Part shown: piece by piece, positions 61,688 through 64,000 of the stretch | Numbering within the stretch: position 1 is the first letter of the stretch | How the letters are laid out: the number at the start of each line of letters is the position of its first letter | Origin: an uncultured Latescibacterota bacterium | Lineage (GTDB): Bacteria > Latescibacterota > UBA2968 > UBA8231 | Direction of reading: 5' to 3' | NCBI GenBank assembly: GCA_951813615.1 | Contig: OX638377.1 | Coordinates: forward strand, 4,800,599-4,864,598 | Length of the DNA stretch: 64,000 bases | The notes under the pieces: model-generated | Told to the model about the DNA's origin: nothing | The model's database searches: none | The model's input: only the letters and a program-made list of their open reading frames with translations | Made by a program: the position numbers and the translations under genes

Positions 61688-62776
61688 ATGGCCCAACAAC
61701 GCTTTCAGCGCACCGCGCCCAGCGACCTGCTCCGCGTCGGAATGATCACCGGCCCCGGCGGCCACACCTTCAATATCTGGGGCGAAAAGATGAATCCCCC
61801 GCCCGGTGCCCTCCGCACAACGGGCATGCTGATGACCTGCGCTTGGTGCCTCAACGCGGAGATGAGCCAGCGCTTTGCAGAAAAGTACCCCGAAGTCCGC
61901 ATGGTCGCCGACCCCCGGGACCTGATCGGCCAAATCGACGGGGTGTACATCGACGACATCAACGCGATTTCGCTCTATCCCCTGTTGGCCCGGCCCTTTT
62001 TAGAAGCAGGCATTCCGACTTTTGTCAATCGGCCCTTTGCCACTTCTATGGCCAAGGGACGGGAGATGGTGGCAACGGCCGACCAACACGGTACGGCGCT
62101 GTTGACCGCCTCGACCTGGGAGTTTTCCGAGAGTGTGGGCGACTTGCGCGCCAAGGCCGCGGACCTGCCCGACATCAAGGGCTATGTGGCGCACAACTCC
62201 ATGAGCGACTACTACTCGCACGGCCTGCACGGCGTCTGGTACATCCACTCAATTCTGCGCGACGAGATCGCCAAGGGACGGGGACGGCTGCGCGCCGCTG
62301 CGTACCACACCCCCAACTGGCGGGTGCCCGGCGGGATGATCGCCTACGAACACGAGAGTCCAACGCGCCCGTACTACGGGGCGCTACACATGAGCTCGGG
62401 TGCCGACGGCAACGCCTACATGCGGATCTTCGGCGACCACCGAGGCGATGCCGAGGGGAGGATTCCGAGTCGGGCCGGCTATTTCATGTACAACACTTGG
62501 AACGCGCTCCAACTCGGCATTCAAGAAATGTTCGAGACCGGCCAATCACCGGAGACGGGCGAGCAGCTTTTGGAGAAGCTGATGATGTTTCTCCTGCCCT
62601 TTTATTCGGCGTTGGAGCGCGACGGTGCCATGGTACAGCGGGAGGAATTGGGCGACTGGGAGCTGCCACCCCCGTCCGCCGTGCTCATAGAAGACGGCCA
62701 GCCGACTGACAGCGCCTTTGCGTCGCCCTACACCCAAGCCCAGCTCGCAGAAGCAGTGCAGATGCTGGGTGGGTAA
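61688..62776 (+). CDS. Gfo/Idh/MocA-like oxidoreductase with altered nucleotide loop
   Basis: A 362-residue protein resembling Gfo/Idh/MocA enzymes. VRMVADPRDLIGQIDGVYID and PFLEAGIPTFVNRPFATSMA occupy the place of the E-K-P block (here N-R-P-F). The N-terminal dinucleotide loop reads RVGMITGPGGHTFNIWGEKM instead of GxGxxG, so cofactor binding may differ or be lost. GGAGG precedes the ATG. Its divergent partner is the enolase-superfamily gene. Possibly a non-catalytic or reorganised member of the family. Confidence 0.75.
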   Translation: MAQQRFQRTAPSDLLRVGMITGPGGHTFNIWGEKMNPPPGALRTTGMLMTCAWCLNAEMSQRFAEKYPEVRMVADPRDLIGQIDGVYIDDINAISLYPLLARPFLEAGIPTFVNRPFATSMAKGREMVATADQHGTALLTASTWEFSESVGDLRAKAADLPDIKGYVAHNSMSDYYSHGLHGVWYIHSILRDEIAKGRGRLRAAAYHTPNWRVPGGMIAYEHESPTRPYYGALHMSSGADGNAYMRIFGDHRGDAEGRIPSRAGYFMYNTWNALQLGIQEMFETGQSPETGEQLLEKLMMFLLPFYSALERDGAMVQREELGDWELPPPSAVLIEDGQPTDSAFASPYTQAQLAEAVQMLGG

Positions 62777-62796
62777 TCCCAACGGAGGATGCGCCC

Positions 62797-64000
62797 ATGA
62801 ACAAACGCAGACTGCCTATCGGCATTCAGACCTTCCGCAAAATTCGGGAAGAGGACTGCTACTACGTCGATAAAACCGCCTACATCCGCCGGCTGCTCGA
62901 CGAGGGTACGCACTATTTCCTGTCGCGCCCCCGGCGCTTCGGCAAGAGCCTGTTCCTCGACACCTGCAAGGAGCTGTTCGAGGGCAACGAGCCGCTGTTC
63001 GAGGGGCTTTACATCCACGACCGCTGGGATTGGTCGATTCACTATCCGGTCCTGCGGCTCAGTTTTGGCAGCGGCAACTTCAAGGTGCCCGGTTACGTGG
63101 AGACAAACCTGATGGCGCAATTGGACGCCGTCGAACGTCGAACCGGTGTGGCGTCGGACTACGCCACCGGAGCGGAGCGATTTGCTCACTTGCTGGAGGC
63201 ACTGCACGACCACGCCGGGCAGCCGGTCGCCGTGCTGATCGACGAATACGACAAGCCGATTCTCGATGCGCTGGAGGTGCCGGACATAGCCCGCGCCAAC
63301 CGCGACTTTCTGCGCGGCCTCTATGCGGTCATCAAGGACAGCGACGCGCACGTCCGCTTCACATTTATCACCGGGGTAAGCAAGTTTTCTAAAGTGCGCC
63401 TGTTTTCGGGCCTCAACAATCTCACCGACATCACTTTAGATCCGCGCTACTCAGCCATCTGCGGCTACACCGACGCGGACTTGGATACCGTGTTCGCGCC
63501 GGAACTCCCCGGCTTGGACCGGGACCAGATCCGCAACTGGTACAATGGCTACAGTTGGGCTTCGACGTTGAGCTCAGCCGAAACGATCAGCGACGAGAAG
63601 GTGTACAATCCCTTCGACATCCTGCTGCTGTTCGACAAGCGCACCTTCGGGGCCTACTGGTTTGAGACCGGCACGCCGACGTTTCTGGTCGAAACGCTGT
63701 TCAAGCGGCAGGTGAGTTCCCTCGAACTCGACGCTATGATCGGCAGCGACGAGTTGCTCTCGACCTTTGACGTGGATGACATAGCGACCGAGGCCCTGCT
63801 ATTCCAGACTGGCTACCTGACCATCAAGAACGCCGAAGATCTGGGGGGCAAGAGGCTCTATCAATTGGGCTATCCCAACCAAGAGGTGCTACAGAGTCTC
63901 AACGAGAGCCTGCTGCGCTACCTCGTGCAGGATTCGACTCAGCAGATGGCCAACAGCGTGCGGCTGTATCGGCTGCTGGAGGCCAACGACTTCGCCGGGC
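62797..64000 (+). CDS. AAA-ATPase-like / PD-(D/E)XK family protein, third copy (cut by window end)
   Basis: A partial gene of 401 codons with the same architecture as the two tandem copies: MNKRRLPIGIQTFRKIREED, SRPRRFGKSLFLDTCKELFE (P-loop) and VAVLIDEYDKPILDALEVPD (Walker B). It diverges more from those two and has an insertion of about ten residues (SSAETISDEK) before VYNPFDI. In the variable segment it groups with copy 1 (LMAQLDAVERRTGV). The nuclease end is beyond the window. GGAGG (62784-62788) precedes the ATG. Confidence 0.85.
   Translation, partial: MNKRRLPIGIQTFRKIREEDCYYVDKTAYIRRLLDEGTHYFLSRPRRFGKSLFLDTCKELFEGNEPLFEGLYIHDRWDWSIHYPVLRLSFGSGNFKVPGYVETNLMAQLDAVERRTGVASDYATGAERFAHLLEALHDHAGQPVAVLIDEYDKPILDALEVPDIARANRDFLRGLYAVIKDSDAHVRFTFITGVSKFSKVRLFSGLNNLTDITLDPRYSAICGYTDADLDTVFAPELPGLDRDQIRNWYNGYSWASTLSSAETISDEKVYNPFDILLLFDKRTFGAYWFETGTPTFLVETLFKRQVSSLELDAMIGSDELLSTFDVDDIATEALLFQTGYLTIKNAEDLGGKRLYQLGYPNQEVLQSLNESLLRYLVQDSTQQMANSVRLYRLLEANDFAG

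Overview
This 64 kb window is bacterial chromosome of roughly 60% G+C, densely packed with genes on both strands. The gene mix suggests the FCB superphylum, most likely a Latescibacterota-like lineage. This is an inference from gene content, since the window has no rRNA or other phylogenetic marker that settles it. The pointers are: three large secreted proteins ending in the same FlgD/Por-type Ig-like C-terminal domain (NYPNPFNP or a close variant); a DUF6784/DUF6785 multi-spanning membrane protein; many single-copy 'sugar and small-molecule' enzymes (Gfo/Idh/MocA, enolase superfamily, amidohydrolase_2, PhyH dioxygenase, sulfatase, heparinase); and an expanded AAA-ATPase-like/PD-(D/E)XK family.

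Layout. 1-2.9 kb: the end of a small DUF5678-like gene and a secreted modular protein. 2.9-8.9 kb: an amidohydrolase, then a TonB-dependent receptor and an ABC importer (binding protein, permease, ATPase) for a siderophore, corrinoid or haem-like ligand. A 129-bp MITE-like element with a target duplication sits one base upstream of the binding-protein start codon. 8.9-12.9 kb: an oxidoreductase/amidohydrolase pair, a decayed HicB-like antitoxin and a NicO-type Ni/Co exporter with a repeated His-rich loop. 12.9-24.5 kb: a core nitrogen, redox and carbon block with gltBD, a divergent Lrp-like regulator, pntA1-pntA2-pntB, hpf and citrate synthase. 24.5-30.3 kb: a CocE-type hydrolase, a coiled-coil protein, YtoQ, a secreted heparinase-like protein and a small outer-membrane-like protein.

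30.4-33.6 kb is an accessory cassette on the minus strand: an unknown gene, a UDG-like gene, a frameshifted relic of the DarG C-terminal domain, a DUF6978-like gene with an in-frame TAG, and a DUF1828/DUF1829 gene. The last three overlap. This is the best candidate for an undescribed conflict-type system, or the decaying remains of one.

33.7-39 kb: glutamine cyclotransferase, moaB, uvrA and a nucleotidyltransferase. 39.2-42.5 kb: a tandem duplication of an AAA/PD-(D/E)XK gene with a sharply bounded divergent segment; a third relative runs off the right end of the window. 42.6-49.2 kb: a MetE-like protein, an SDR, hemB, a sulfatase, a PHP phosphoesterase and an ECF sigma/anti-sigma pair. 49.3-51.8 kb: an alpha/beta hydrolase, a long perfect inverted repeat, a RelE-type toxin-antitoxin pair and a methyltransferase. 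51.9-62.8 kb: a PiT-like permease, a secreted metalloprotease, the DUF6784/6785 protein, an MDR dehydrogenase, pyrD, a PhyH dioxygenase, a GGCT-like protein, and an enolase-superfamily gene divergent from a Gfo/Idh-like gene.

Sigma-70-type promoters (TTGACA, 16-18 bp, AT-rich -10) can be read directly in front of several genes, including gltB, gltA, the nucleotidyltransferase/uvrA pair and the PHP gene. I found no tRNA, rRNA or CRISPR array. All calls rest on reading the sequence and remembered family motifs; no database search was run.
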